DNA of 45,807 nucleotides, taken from Claveliimonas sp963592205. Its GTDB lineage: Bacteria > Bacillota > Clostridia > Lachnospirales > Lachnospiraceae. The stretch's first letter is position 1, and each line of letters opens with the position of its first letter. The notes under the pieces were generated by a model. That model saw only the letters and a list, made by a program, of their open reading frames with translations. It was not told the origin of the DNA and made no database searches. The stretch lies in assembly GCA_963592205.1 (NCBI GenBank), contig CAVAVU010000060.1, positions 1-45,807 of the forward strand, given 5' to 3'. Made by a program: the position numbers and the translations under genes. Below are positions 1 through 8,549 of this stretch, piece by piece.

Positions 1-70
1 GGCAGGAAAAATTTATATTTTTTCAATTGTCTACTTGACGGGGAGCAGTTCAAATTCGTGCACAGCTCTT

Positions 71-107
71 TTGATAATCTGGAAAATATGTTATTATGAA
101 ATATAAT
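71..107 (+). promoter_or_regulatory. Possible promoter of the methionine/folate gene
   Basis: A perfect TATAAT lies at 102-107, 23 bases before the ATG. No good -35 box sits at the usual distance: TTGATA at 71-76 is about 25 bases away, which is too far. The first 129 bases of the window hold no gene that I can recognise and no SAM-riboswitch-like structure. Low confidence. Confidence 0.3.
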
Positions 108-129
108 GTGACAGAATGGGAGAACGACG

Positions 130-1920
130 ATGGGATTATTAGATAAGATAAAAGATCACATTTTTTTGATGGATGGTGCCATGGGCACTTATTATAATCA
201 GCAGTATGGCACGGAGCTGGAGGCAGAAGAGGCGAATCTTGTACATCCGGAAGAGATTACTGCAATACATAAAGAGTATATCGAAGCGGGAGCACAACTG
301 ATCCGTACCAATACATTTGCGGTGAATCATCTGATGTTTCCGGAACAGAAGGAACGCGAAAAAGTAATTCATGCAGCGATCGCATGTGCGAGACGGGCGG
401 TAACAGAATCTGGCCGTGAAGTGGAAATTGCTGCTTCGATCGGACCAATCCGCCAGACAGTAACAGAAGATGATGAGAATACATTGAAAGAATATCAGTT
501 TTTGATTGATACAATGTTGGCAGAAGGTATCCGCATTTTTGTGTTTGAGACGATGCTGGAGTTGAAATGGATCCAGCCACTGTCAGAATATTGTAAGGGT
601 CAGTGCAAAGATGCAGTGGTAATTGTTCAGTTTTCAATGAATCCATCCGGATATACACAGTACGGTTTTGGAATGAAAGAGATCATCGATAAGATGAGCC
701 GGATGGAGACTGTGGATGTCTTTGGATTTAACTGCGGCGTTGGTGCAGCGCATCTGCGCAAGCTTCTGGAGAAGCAGACATTTCCAACGGAATGTATGTT
801 AAGCGTGCTTCCGAATGCCGGATATCAGCAGGAACTTCGCGGCAGAATGCACTATGGGGATGACCCGAATTATTATGCGAAACAGATGGAACGTATGCTT
901 CCGCTTGGAGTTAATATTGTGGGTGGATGTTGCGGTACAACACCGGAGCATATTGCAGCACTGAAAAAGGCGATTGATGGACAGGTACCGCAGGAAAAGG
1001 TGGTTGTAGAAGAACAGCCGGACGGAGAGAAAGTAACGAATGCGTCACCTACCGATTTTATCAGCAAGTTAGAGCGTGGCGAGAAGGTATTTGTAGTGGA
1101 GCTGGATGCACCGTTTGATGCACAGATGGATAAATTCACAAAAGGTGTCTATGCATTAAAGGAAAATGGAGTGGACATGATAACGGTATCCGATTCGCCG
1201 TTGGCAAGATCCAGAGCAGATGCAGCACTGCTGGCAGTGTATGCCAAGCGTCTGACAGATATTTCTGTAATGCCGCATGTGGCTATGCGTGACCGCAATC
1301 TGATCGGACTCCGCTCTGAGGTACTCGGTGCACATGCCAATGGCATCCGTGATTTTCTTGTGATCACCGGAGATCCGGTAGGACCTGACAACCGAGGTAA
1401 GATCACGGGCGTATTTGATGTAAATTCGATCCGTTTTATGGAATATCTGCAGCATATGAATGAAGAGATATTCCCGGAACAGCCGGTGTATTATGGCGGT
1501 GCACTGAATTACGCCGGCAATAATATTCGTGCGATTGCAGGAAGAATGCGGAAGAAAATGGAAGCAGGATGCGCATATTTCCTGACTCAGCCGATCTTTT
1601 CAGAGGAAGATGTGCAGAGAGTGATTGAGTTAAAGGAGATGACGGGAGCAAAGATTATCTGCGGTCTGATGCCGTTAGTCAGCTACCGTAATGCGCTCTT
1701 TATGAAGAATGAGATGCCGGGCATCCATGTGAATGATGAGATTTTGAACCGCTATGATCCTGAGATGAGCCGGGAGGAAGCGGAAGATACAGCGGTTGCA
1801 TTGTGTGTGGATATTGCTGAGGCGCTGCGCAAAGCGGCAGACGGATTTTATCTGATGACACCATTCCACAGAGTGGGACTGGTGAACCGCATTATCAATG
1901 CGATCAAACAAGGAGAGTAA
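130..1920 (+). CDS. yitJ: Bifunctional homocysteine S-methyltransferase / methylenetetrahydrofolate reductase
   Basis: This is a 596-residue fusion of the YitJ type. The N-terminal half (about residues 5-290) is a zinc-dependent homocysteine S-methyltransferase: it has DGAMGTYY near the start and the zinc cysteines in GFNCGVG (about 200) and GGCCGTTPEH (about 264-273). The C-terminal half (about 310-595) is a MetF-type flavin domain that reduces 5,10-methylene-THF to 5-methyl-THF, with ITGDP and the FLTQPIF motif. The protein therefore links one-carbon folate chemistry to methionine synthesis in the cytosol. The ATG follows GGGAGAA. The next gene starts 2 bases after its stop, so the two are probably co-transcribed. 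No cobalamin-binding domain is present, so any B12-dependent MetH parts would be elsewhere. Confidence 0.93.
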   Translation: MGLLDKIKDHIFLMDGAMGTYYNQQYGTELEAEEANLVHPEEITAIHKEYIEAGAQLIRTNTFAVNHLMFPEQKEREKVIHAAIACARRAVTESGREVEIAASIGPIRQTVTEDDENTLKEYQFLIDTMLAEGIRIFVFETMLELKWIQPLSEYCKGQCKDAVVIVQFSMNPSGYTQYGFGMKEIIDKMSRMETVDVFGFNCGVGAAHLRKLLEKQTFPTECMLSVLPNAGYQQELRGRMHYGDDPNYYAKQMERMLPLGVNIVGGCCGTTPEHIAALKKAIDGQVPQEKVVVEEQPDGEKVTNASPTDFISKLERGEKVFVVELDAPFDAQMDKFTKGVYALKENGVDMITVSDSPLARSRADAALLAVYAKRLTDISVMPHVAMRDRNLIGLRSEVLGAHANGIRDFLVITGDPVGPDNRGKITGVFDVNSIRFMEYLQHMNEEIFPEQPVYYGGALNYAGNNIRAIAGRMRKKMEAGCAYFLTQPIFSEEDVQRVIELKEMTGAKIICGLMPLVSYRNALFMKNEMPGIHVNDEILNRYDPEMSREEAEDTAVALCVDIAEALRKAADGFYLMTPFHRVGLVNRIINAIKQGE

Positions 1921-1921
1921 G

Positions 1922-3307
1922 TTGAAGAAGAATGAACATTTGATCAAAGAAGTCTATCCGGGGTCGATTGCCGAAGAGATGGGAATTGAGCCGGGCGATG
2001 TGCTGCTCAGGATTAATAAGCAGGACATCGGGGATGTATTTGATTACCGTTACTATATAAAAGATGATTATATTGAAGTACTGATTCGCAAGGCAGACGG
2101 AGAAGAATGGCTGCTTGAGATCGATAAGGATTACGATGATGATCTGGGAATCGAGTTTGACAATGGACTGATGAGCGATTACAGATCCTGCAGTAACAAG
2201 TGTATTTTCTGCTTTATTGATCAGATGCCGCCGGGTATGCGTGAGACTTTGTATTTTAAGGATGATGATTCCAGATTATCATTCTTACAGGGTAACTATA
2301 TCACGCTTACGAATATGTCGGAGAAAGATGTGGAGCGCATTATCCACATGCAGCTTGCACCGATCAACATTTCCGTGCAGAGTACGAATCCGGAGCTTCG
2401 ATGCAAGATGCTCCATAACCGTTTTGCAGGTGACAAACTGAAGTTTCTTGATCAGTTGTACGAAGGGCATGTGGAAATGAATGGTCAGATTGTATGCTGT
2501 AAGGGCGTCAATGATGGAGAGGAGCTTAGAAGAAGTATTGAGGATCTGTCGAAATACCTTCCGTTTATGCGGAGTGTATCGGCAGTGCCGGCAGGTATTA
2601 CCAAATACAGAGAGAACCTATATCCATTGGAATTGTATACGAAGGAAGAAGCGGGAGAAGTGATCGACCTGATCGAGAGCTATCAGAAGAAGTTCTATGA
2701 GGAATACGGACTTCATTTCATTCATGCCAGTGATGAGTGGTATATCACCGCAGAACGCGATTTTCCGGAAGAAGAGCGGTATGACGGATATATTCAGCTG
2801 GAAAATGGTGTGGGTATGATGCGTCTCTTTATCGAAGAATTTGAAGAGGCGGTAAAGCATCTGGAAGGAAAGCCGATGGAGCGGACACTGACGATCGCTA
2901 CCGGTAAGCTGACGTATCCGACCATCTGTCAGTTCGCAGAGCGTCTGATGAAGTTGCATCCGGGACTCACAGTTCATGTGTATGCAATCCGTAATGATTT
3001 CTTTGGAGAGACGATTACCGTATCCGGTCTGATTACAGGACAGGATCTGGTAAAGCAGCTGCTGAAATATAAAGAGCAGGGAGTGGATCTTGGTGAGACA
3101 CTTCTTATTCCATCGAATATGCTGCGTACAGGAGAAGAAGTGTTCCTGGATGACATGACCGTACAGCAGGTGGAAGAAGCGCTGGACATGCGTCTGACCG
3201 CGATAGAGCCGGGCGGACAGGACTTTGTAGATGCAGTGCTTGACGCAGGATATCAGATGGAACGGGAGAATGAAGAATTTGTGTATGTCAATGCATATGA
3301 CAGATAA
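1922..3307 (+). CDS. PDZ / radical SAM-like DUF512 family protein
   Basis: The product has 461 residues from a TTG start at 1922. I prefer this to an upstream in-frame ATG at 1898 because AGGAGAG (1911-1917) is correctly spaced before the TTG, and the ATG lies inside the preceding gene. Residues about 5-70 resemble a PDZ domain (VYPGSIAEEMGIEPGDVLL). C90, C94 and C97 form a CX3CX2C radical-SAM cluster motif in CSNKCIFCF. The C-terminal half matches the DUF512 family. Family members are conserved in Clostridia but have no settled biochemical role. Tight coupling to the methionine/folate gene may only reflect shared transcription. It ends at a bidirectional terminator facing hydF. Confidence 0.88.
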   Translation: MKKNEHLIKEVYPGSIAEEMGIEPGDVLLRINKQDIGDVFDYRYYIKDDYIEVLIRKADGEEWLLEIDKDYDDDLGIEFDNGLMSDYRSCSNKCIFCFIDQMPPGMRETLYFKDDDSRLSFLQGNYITLTNMSEKDVERIIHMQLAPINISVQSTNPELRCKMLHNRFAGDKLKFLDQLYEGHVEMNGQIVCCKGVNDGEELRRSIEDLSKYLPFMRSVSAVPAGITKYRENLYPLELYTKEEAGEVIDLIESYQKKFYEEYGLHFIHASDEWYITAERDFPEEERYDGYIQLENGVGMMRLFIEEFEEAVKHLEGKPMERTLTIATGKLTYPTICQFAERLMKLHPGLTVHVYAIRNDFFGETITVSGLITGQDLVKQLLKYKEQGVDLGETLLIPSNMLRTGEEVFLDDMTVQQVEEALDMRLTAIEPGGQDFVDAVLDAGYQMERENEEFVYVNAYDR

Positions 3308-3351
3308 AAAAGAATTCACGGAGTAAAAGATTTGCTCTGTGAATTCTTTTT
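3306..3351. terminator. Bidirectional terminator between DUF512 gene and hydF
   Basis: GAATTCACGGAG (3312-3323) pairs with CTCTGTGAATTC (3335-3346), giving 12 pairs with one G-U. It is flanked by an A-run on the left and a T-run on the right, so it can end both convergent transcripts. Confidence 0.85.
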
Positions 3352-3373
3352 GTGTGCAATAAGCGGAAATATG

Positions 3374-4597
3374 TTAGGATAATTCTTTTTGGAATACCTC
3401 CAGACTCCGCTCCAGTATTCCGTGCATGTGTGCGATCGCGGTGCCGTAATTGGTCATCGGGATTCCGGCATCCTCAGCGCATTTCATGCGGTATTTCATT
3501 TCCCGCTCATTTAACATACAGCCGCCACAATGGATGATCAGCTTATACGGGTCAAGCTCCAGCGGGAATTCTGTTCCGCTGGTGAATTCGTAAGTGAGAT
3601 TTTTTCCCGTGTGCTGTTTCAGCCAGTTTGGAAGCTTTTCTGTACCGATGTCACCGCATTGTCTGTGGTGGGTACAGCCTTCGGAGATCAGCACCTTGTC
3701 ACCGTCTTTCAGGTTATCGATTGCCTGTGCTCCATTTACCAGACTTTTCAGATTACCTTTATATCGGGCGAAGAGGATCGAGAAGGATGTCATCGGTATA
3801 TCACGAGGGGTATCTTTGGCAACGCGGCCGAAGACCTGGCTGTCGGTAATGACGAGAGAGGGGTTTCGTCCGAGTGAGTCTAATGTTTCTTTCAGTTCGG
3901 TATCCTGAACAACGATCGACACCGCTCTGGAATCCAGAATATCCCGGATGGTCTGCTGTTGCGGTAGAATCAGACGTCCTTTTGGCGCAGCTTTATCGAC
4001 AGGGACAACCAGTACGATAAAGTCTGACGGATGGATCAGATCGCCGACAATCCTACGGTCAGAATCCTGTACCGGAGCGAGAGCTGCAATGCGTTCTTTT
4101 AATTCGTGAATATGGATTTTTTTCTCTGCACTTACTGAGATAACATGATTGGAATCGGTCTGACAGACAGCGAGTGCGTTTGTCAGGACATCAGAATCTT
4201 CGGTTAGTTCACATTTATTCAGAACGACAAGGTAAGGAATACTTTTTTTCTGAATCTGTTTCAAAATGCGCAGATCTTCATCCGTGATTCCGGAGCTGCT
4301 GTCGATTACAAGCAGCGCGATATCTGTTTTGTTCAGCATCTGATATGCTTTGCGGATGCGGAGTTTACCCAGTTCTCCAATGTCGTCCAGTCCAGGCGTA
4401 TCGATGATTACGACCGGACCAAGCGGCAGTAATTCCATGGATTTTAAAACGGGATCAGTGGTGGTGCCTTCGATATCGGAGACAATTGCCAGATTCTGTC
4501 CGGTAACAGCGTTGATGATGCTGGATTTGCCTGCGTTCCGTTTGCCGAACAGACCGATATGTACACGTTCACCGGACGGCGTATTATTCAAACTCAT
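3374..4597 (-). CDS. hydF: [FeFe]-hydrogenase H-cluster maturation GTPase HydF
   Basis: This is a 407-residue GTPase scaffold that assembles the 2Fe subcluster and delivers it to apo-[FeFe]-hydrogenase with HydE and HydG. The P-loop GKRNAGKSS is at residues 18-26, with DTPG (G3) and NKCE (G4, NKxD-like) further on. The C-terminal iron-sulfur region carries CTHHRQCG and the HCGGC motif typical of HydF. The start at 4597 (MSLNNTPSG) is chosen because AGGAGGA at 4605-4611 precedes it by 7 bases; an upstream in-frame ATG at 4648 has no comparable site. hydE, hydG and the hydrogenase are not in this window, so the gene stands alone. A TATAAT for it lies upstream on the minus strand, but I see no convincing -35. 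Confidence 0.95.
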   Translation of the reverse strand: MSLNNTPSGERVHIGLFGKRNAGKSSIINAVTGQNLAIVSDIEGTTTDPVLKSMELLPLGPVVIIDTPGLDDIGELGKLRIRKAYQMLNKTDIALLVIDSSSGITDEDLRILKQIQKKSIPYLVVLNKCELTEDSDVLTNALAVCQTDSNHVISVSAEKKIHIHELKERIAALAPVQDSDRRIVGDLIHPSDFIVLVVPVDKAAPKGRLILPQQQTIRDILDSRAVSIVVQDTELKETLDSLGRNPSLVITDSQVFGRVAKDTPRDIPMTSFSILFARYKGNLKSLVNGAQAIDNLKDGDKVLISEGCTHHRQCGDIGTEKLPNWLKQHTGKNLTYEFTSGTEFPLELDPYKLIIHCGGCMLNEREMKYRMKCAEDAGIPMTNYGTAIAHMHGILERSLEVFQKELS

Positions 4598-4742
4598 AAA
4601 AGAATCCTCCTTGTATTGTAGATGTTGGCGGGTTTCAAAGTCTTTCATCCGCTTATGAACATGCTCATGTGGATTTAGACTTTTAACCCTGGCATCATTA
4701 TATAAGATTCAGTTTACGCCTATTCGGAACAATGTGCAATTA

Positions 4743-5594
4743 CTATTCTGTAAATCCTGCCAATCCAAATGCAGCCGGTCCCCCATGTGTTGTAATAACA
4801 CCGTTTGCCTGCAGCCATTGAATCTTTTGGAATCCGCATTCTTTTGCAGTTTCTTCTGCAATTATCTGCACATCATCGGAGAGACCGACAGTGCAGACAA
4901 ACCACAGAGTGCTGCGGTCGAGGTTATAATTCTCTGCATAGTCTAAAATCAGTTGCCGGGCAATTTTTTTCATTTTGCCACGATACTTCTTAGTGGCAAC
5001 CAGTTTGCCGTATAGAATCTCGATACATGGATGGATGTGTAGAATACGGCTTCCCAGGCAGACTGTGTTGCTGACGCGACCTCCTGCTTTCAGAAATTCC
5101 AGGTTGTCAGGAAGAAAACACATTCTGGTGCGGGCAGAGAGTGCTTGTGAAGCAGCCACAGCTTCAGAAAGAGTCATTTGTGGATTCGCTTGTAACAATT
5201 CAGCAATGGCGATTACAATAGCTGCCTGCCCGATGGATACCTGCTTGGTATCTAACATTGTCACGTAATCGCGGTCCTCGGATGCGATGACAGCGCTTTG
5301 ATAAGAACAGGTGGTGACAGAAGAATAGGCCAGATAAAGAATTTGGGCATCCGGATGCGAAGTGTGGATGCTATCAAATACCTGTATGAAATCATCCGGG
5401 GAACACCCACTTGTTCTTGGAAGCTTACCGGTTTCTTTGTAATAATCACAGATTTTCTGAACCGGGAAAGAACCATCATCCATAGTGTGGTTATCAAAAG
5501 TAACGTGCATTGGCACTAAAGTAATATTGTATTTAGTGGCTAATTCCGGTGTTATATCAGAACCGGTCTCAGCGACGATTATAATAGAATTCAT
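4743..5594 (-). CDS. DegV family fatty-acid-binding protein (first copy)
   Basis: The product has 283 residues. DegV proteins bind a fatty acid between two domains; in several Firmicutes they act as the FakB subunit that presents fatty acids to the kinase FakA. The family features seen are the N-terminal ETGSD, TSGCSPDDF, and GGRVSN in the middle. The start is ATG at 5594 with AAGGAG just upstream; an in-frame TTG at 5609 overlaps that binding site and is unlikely. A strong minus-strand promoter lies 46-74 bases before the start codon. A second DegV gene is 5 kb away, which fits a family of FakB paralogues with different chain preferences. No FakA is in the window. Confidence 0.9.
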   Translation of the reverse strand: MNSIIIVAETGSDITPELATKYNITLVPMHVTFDNHTMDDGSFPVQKICDYYKETGKLPRTSGCSPDDFIQVFDSIHTSHPDAQILYLAYSSVTTCSYQSAVIASEDRDYVTMLDTKQVSIGQAAIVIAIAELLQANPQMTLSEAVAASQALSARTRMCFLPDNLEFLKAGGRVSNTVCLGSRILHIHPCIEILYGKLVATKKYRGKMKKIARQLILDYAENYNLDRSTLWFVCTVGLSDDVQIIAEETAKECGFQKIQWLQANGVITTHGGPAAFGLAGFTE

Positions 5595-5639
5595 ACGAAT
5601 CTCCTTCAATTAATGATTTTTTATTTAGAAACTAAAAAC

Positions 5640-5668
5640 ATTATAAGCGGTAATTGATACTACGTCAA
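5640..5668 (-). promoter_or_regulatory. Promoter of the first degV gene
   Basis: On the minus strand TTGACG (5663-5668) is followed after 17 bases by TATAAT (5640-5645), which is close to the vegetative sigma-A consensus. It faces away from the plus-strand promoter at 5726, so the gap is a divergent promoter region. Confidence 0.75.
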
Positions 5669-5725
5669 TAGATTTGATATTCAAAATAATTGAATGGCAA
5701 AATATTTTTTGGGATACTGCATTAT

Positions 5726-5754
5726 TTGACAAATGCAGGTGTATTCGTTATCAT
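5726..5754 (+). promoter_or_regulatory. Promoter of the small membrane protein / radical SAM operon
   Basis: TTGACA (5726-5731), a 17-base spacer and TATCAT (5749-5754) precede the gene at 5812, which has GAAAGGAAG as its ribosome binding site. Confidence 0.7.
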
Positions 5755-5811
5755 AAAAATATTGTGAAATTGTGTTATGAGATGACAGGATAAAACGAAA
5801 GGAAGAAACGT

Positions 5812-6102
5812 ATGGAAACATTTGATCTGATTATTACGATCGGCTGTTTGATCGTTGGGGTTATGATGCTGACAGGAAGAGGAGATGTGCTTTTAAATGA
5901 TAAAGACGCAGCACAGCGTAATAAGCTCTATGATATGAAGAAGGCACAGAAAGGGTACGGCGTTGCATTTCTGGTGATTGGTATTGCATCTGCTGTCAGT
6001 ATGCGTGTGAAGACGCAGATGGCATTTGCGATTTATCTGATTATCGTGGTCGTATCTCTGGCAGCCAGCGTTGTATATATGAAGAAGTGCTGTAAGAGAT
6101 AA
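5812..6102 (+). CDS. Small three-helix membrane protein, DUF3784-like
   Basis: The product has 96 residues with three predicted membrane helices (about 6-22, 49-66 and 72-90). A polar stretch between the first two helices contains NKLYDMKKAQKGYG. The helix-YDxKK-G-helix layout resembles DUF3784-type small membrane proteins, but I make that match only by eye. No catalytic residues stand out, and the C-terminus is basic and cysteine-containing (KKCCKR). Its stop is one base before the ATG of the following radical SAM gene, so the two are probably translated from one transcript. Function unknown. Confidence 0.75.
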   Translation: METFDLIITIGCLIVGVMMLTGRGDVLLNDKDAAQRNKLYDMKKAQKGYGVAFLVIGIASAVSMRVKTQMAFAIYLIIVVVSLAASVVYMKKCCKR

Positions 6103-6103
6103 C

Positions 6104-6997
6104 ATGGAAGGTTGTGTATTGTGCCCGCGACATTGCCAAGTCAGGCGGGAAAATGGAGAAAGAGGATTCTGTCAGGAAACAGACAAGCTGCGTGTGGCGA
6201 GAGCAGCGTTACATATGTGGGAAGAACCGTGCATTTCCGGAGAGGAAGGATCGGGAACTGTTTTCTTTACGGGATGCAATCTCAGGTGTGTGTACTGTCA
6301 GAATTATGATCTGTCTCGAAGTGAGACGGGTAAAGAGATTACCGTGTCAAGGCTTGCAGAGATATTCCTGGAATTACAACAAAAGGGAGCGAATAATATC
6401 AATCTGGTAACACCGACGCATTTTGTGCCGCAGATCACTGAAGCATTAAAAATGGCGAAGAAGAGTGGGTTACGGCTTCCGGTTATTTATAATACCGGAG
6501 GCTATGAGTCAGAGCAGACACTTGCGATGCTGAATGGCTGGATTGATGTGTATCTGCCGGATTTTAAATACTGGGACAGCGAGCAGGCGGGACGGTATTC
6601 TAAGGCAACGGATTATCCGGAGACTGTAAAAAAGGTGATTGCTGAAATGTACCGGCAGACAGGTGTATGCAGATTTGATGAGAGCGGAAAGATTCAGAAG
6701 GGCGTGATCGTACGGCATCTGCTTCTTCCGGGAGAACTCAAGGCGGCGAAAAGGATTGTGCAGCATCTCTATGAGACTTACGGCGATTCTGTTTATATGA
6801 GCCTGATGAATCAGTATACACCGTTAGATACTTTGGATAAAATGAAATATCCGGAACTTGGAAGAAAAGTGACGGAAGAGGAATACGATGAGCTGGTGGA
6901 TTATGCCATAGACCTCGGTGTAGAATGCGCGTATATTCAGGAGGGAGATACGGCAGAAGAAAGTTTCATCCCACCATTTACGCTGGAAGGAGTATAA
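6104..6997 (+). CDS. PflA-like radical SAM protein (COG1313 / PflX type)
   Basis: The product has 297 residues. The radical-SAM cluster motif CX3CX2C is at C58, C62 and C65 in TGCNLRCVYCQN. An N-terminal cysteine set, CVLCPRHC followed by GFC, suggests a second metal or Fe-S site, as is usual for this pyruvate formate-lyase-activase-like group. The family is widespread in anaerobes, but its substrate is not established. No pyruvate formate-lyase or glycyl-radical enzyme is adjacent. The ATG is one base after the previous stop, which argues for an operon with the small membrane protein. A strong terminator follows. Confidence 0.88.
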   Translation: MEGCVLCPRHCQVRRENGERGFCQETDKLRVARAALHMWEEPCISGEEGSGTVFFTGCNLRCVYCQNYDLSRSETGKEITVSRLAEIFLELQQKGANNINLVTPTHFVPQITEALKMAKKSGLRLPVIYNTGGYESEQTLAMLNGWIDVYLPDFKYWDSEQAGRYSKATDYPETVKKVIAEMYRQTGVCRFDESGKIQKGVIVRHLLLPGELKAAKRIVQHLYETYGDSVYMSLMNQYTPLDTLDKMKYPELGRKVTEEEYDELVDYAIDLGVECAYIQEGDTAEESFIPPFTLEGV

Positions 6998-7000
6998 AGC

Positions 7001-7048
7001 TAAAAAGGAAGAAATCACAACGCAGAATGTGATTTCTTCCTTTTTTGC
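7001..7048. terminator. Bidirectional terminator
   Basis: AAAAGGAAGAAATCACA (7003-7019) pairs perfectly with TGTGATTTCTTCCTTTT (7029-7045), with a T-run on the plus side and an A-run on the left. It serves both the radical SAM gene and the convergent transporter gene. Confidence 0.9.
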
Positions 7049-7065
7049 ACTTATAGTTCTAAAAC

Positions 7066-8469
7066 TTACAGAATACCCAGTGACTGCAGTAATAAGAAAC
7101 ACAGCAGAATTGGGGTTACGTATTTTACCATGACGATGTACAGACCTTTACGACTGAACTTTGCACCGCTCTTGGTTACTTCATTGATGACAAAGTCTGG
7201 TTTTAGTATCCAGCCAACCAAGATACAGGTTGAAATCGCAACGATCGGCATCATGATCATATTGCTGAGGTAATCCAGCACATCCAGAACCTGAGCTACA
7301 GAGCCGTTTGGCAGTGGAAGCTCGAAGTAGAGGACATTGTATCCCAGACAAACGATGATACCAACGATCACAGCGTAGACCAGTGTAAAAGCGACACTCT
7401 TCTTACGTGAGAAGTGCCATTTGTCCATCAGACCTGCAACGATGGATTCCATGACAGATACAGATGAAGTGATCGCTGCGAATGTAACGGTTACGAAGAA
7501 CAGGATGCCGATCGCAATACCTGCTTTCCCCATAGCTGCAAATACCTTAGGCAGTGATACGAACATCAGTCCCGGTCCGGCGGACATGCCTTCGATACCT
7601 GAGAAAGTGAAGATTGCCGGAATGATCATCAGACCTGCAAGGAGTGCAACCAGTGTGTCGAAGAACTCGATCTGGTTAATCGATGACATCAGGTTAACGT
7701 CGTCCTTTACGTAAGAACCGTAGGTGATCATGATACCCATAGCAACACTGATGGAGAAGAACAGCTGTCCGATCGCATCCATCAGAAGCAGGAAAAATCC
7801 TTTCACTGTCATACCGTCAAAGTTCGGTACCAGATAGATCTTAAGTCCCTCTAATCCGGTACGTGTGACACCGTCTGCGTCAGTGTGGTGCAGAGTCAGT
7901 GAGAAAATAGAGATACCGATGATCAGCACGATCAGGATCGGCATCAGAATACGGCTGTATTTCTCAATACCCTTATTAACACCACTGATTACGACAAATG
8001 CGGTCAGCCCCATGTAAATGATCATCCAGATAATCGGTGACCACTGGCTGGTAATATGACCGGTAAAATAACCATCGGCTGCCGCGTTCATACCGTCTCC
8101 GGTAAGGAATGCAAACAGATACTTCAGTACCCAACCGCCGATGGTGCAGTAGTAAGGCAGAATGATGACCGGCACCATCCATGCCAGGAAACCTGTCGGC
8201 GCGAATTTCTTATTCAGCAGACCGTAAGCGGTAAGCGGTCCCTGCTTGGTATTACGTCCCATGGAGATCTCAGTGATCAGCAGAGTAAAACCAAAGGTCA
8301 GCGCCAGGATGATGTATACAAAGATAAATGTACCTCCGCCATTCTTAGCTGCCAGATAAGGGAAACGCCAGATATTTCCAAGACCTACAGCACTTCCGGC
8401 TGCAGCCATAACGAAGCCCAGCGAGCCGGTAAAACTGCCACGCTTATGATGATGTGAATTGTTACTCAT
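7066..8469 (-). CDS. Sodium-dependent transporter, NSS/SNF family
   Basis: The product has 467 residues and is a polytopic membrane protein with 11-12 predicted helices. The first helix carries the family signature GSAVGLGNIWRFPY and then NGGGTF, the sodium- and substrate-binding region known from LeuT. Bacterial members import amino acids or related compounds with Na+; the substrate cannot be read from sequence. The short hydrophilic N-terminus contains HHH. Translation control looks unusual. The ATG follows seven T residues directly, and the only purine-rich ribosome binding site (AAGGAAGAGAGG) forms the 3' arm of a perfect 12-bp hairpin. It lies downstream of the MarR-alcohol dehydrogenase pair on the same strand. 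Confidence 0.93.
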   Translation of the reverse strand: MSNNSHHHKRGSFTGSLGFVMAAAGSAVGLGNIWRFPYLAAKNGGGTFIFVYIILALTFGFTLLITEISMGRNTKQGPLTAYGLLNKKFAPTGFLAWMVPVIILPYYCTIGGWVLKYLFAFLTGDGMNAAADGYFTGHITSQWSPIIWMIIYMGLTAFVVISGVNKGIEKYSRILMPILIVLIIGISIFSLTLHHTDADGVTRTGLEGLKIYLVPNFDGMTVKGFFLLLMDAIGQLFFSISVAMGIMITYGSYVKDDVNLMSSINQIEFFDTLVALLAGLMIIPAIFTFSGIEGMSAGPGLMFVSLPKVFAAMGKAGIAIGILFFVTVTFAAITSSVSVMESIVAGLMDKWHFSRKKSVAFTLVYAVIVGIIVCLGYNVLYFELPLPNGSVAQVLDVLDYLSNMIMMPIVAISTCILVGWILKPDFVINEVTKSGAKFSRKGLYIVMVKYVTPILLCFLLLQSLGIL

Positions 8470-8530
8470 AAAAAAACCTCTCTTCCTTCTATGGATAAAA
8501 TCCTATCCATCTACAATAAAGGAAGAGAGG
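8470..8530 (-). promoter_or_regulatory. Hairpin with T-run that hides the transporter's ribosome binding site
   Basis: Read on the minus strand, CCTCTCTTCCTT (8530-8519) pairs with AAGGAAGAGAGG (8488-8477). An inner ATGGATA/TATCCAT hairpin (8510-8491) sits inside, and seven T follow (8476-8470), then the transporter ATG. This has the form of an intrinsic terminator for the upstream alcohol dehydrogenase transcript. The 3' arm is also the only candidate ribosome binding site. Whether it acts mainly as terminator, translational lock or both is inference. Confidence 0.7.
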
Positions 8531-8541
8531 CTTCTGTGCAA
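8513..8541 (-). promoter_or_regulatory. Weak candidate promoter inside the hairpin's 5' arm
   Basis: On the minus strand TTGCAC (8536-8541), a 17-base spacer and TATTGT (8513-8518) overlap the 5' arm of the hairpin. A transcript from here would begin in the hairpin loop and so leave the ribosome binding site free. Both boxes are poor matches to consensus. Confidence 0.3.
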
Positions 8542-8549
8542 GAAAAAAA

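Noticed and set aside
1..129. SAM riboswitch or T-box before the methionine/folate gene
   Set aside because: The 129 bases show no kink-turn, T-box sequence or terminator; the leader is too short from the only good -10 box.
2618..3319. A 233-residue minus-strand frame opposite the DUF512 gene
   Set aside because: A shadow of a well-supported gene; histidine/leucine-rich with no domain and no start signals.
7976..8457. Open frames on both strands inside the transporter gene
   Set aside because: Their composition follows from the transporter codons; there are no ribosome binding sites and no recognisable proteins.
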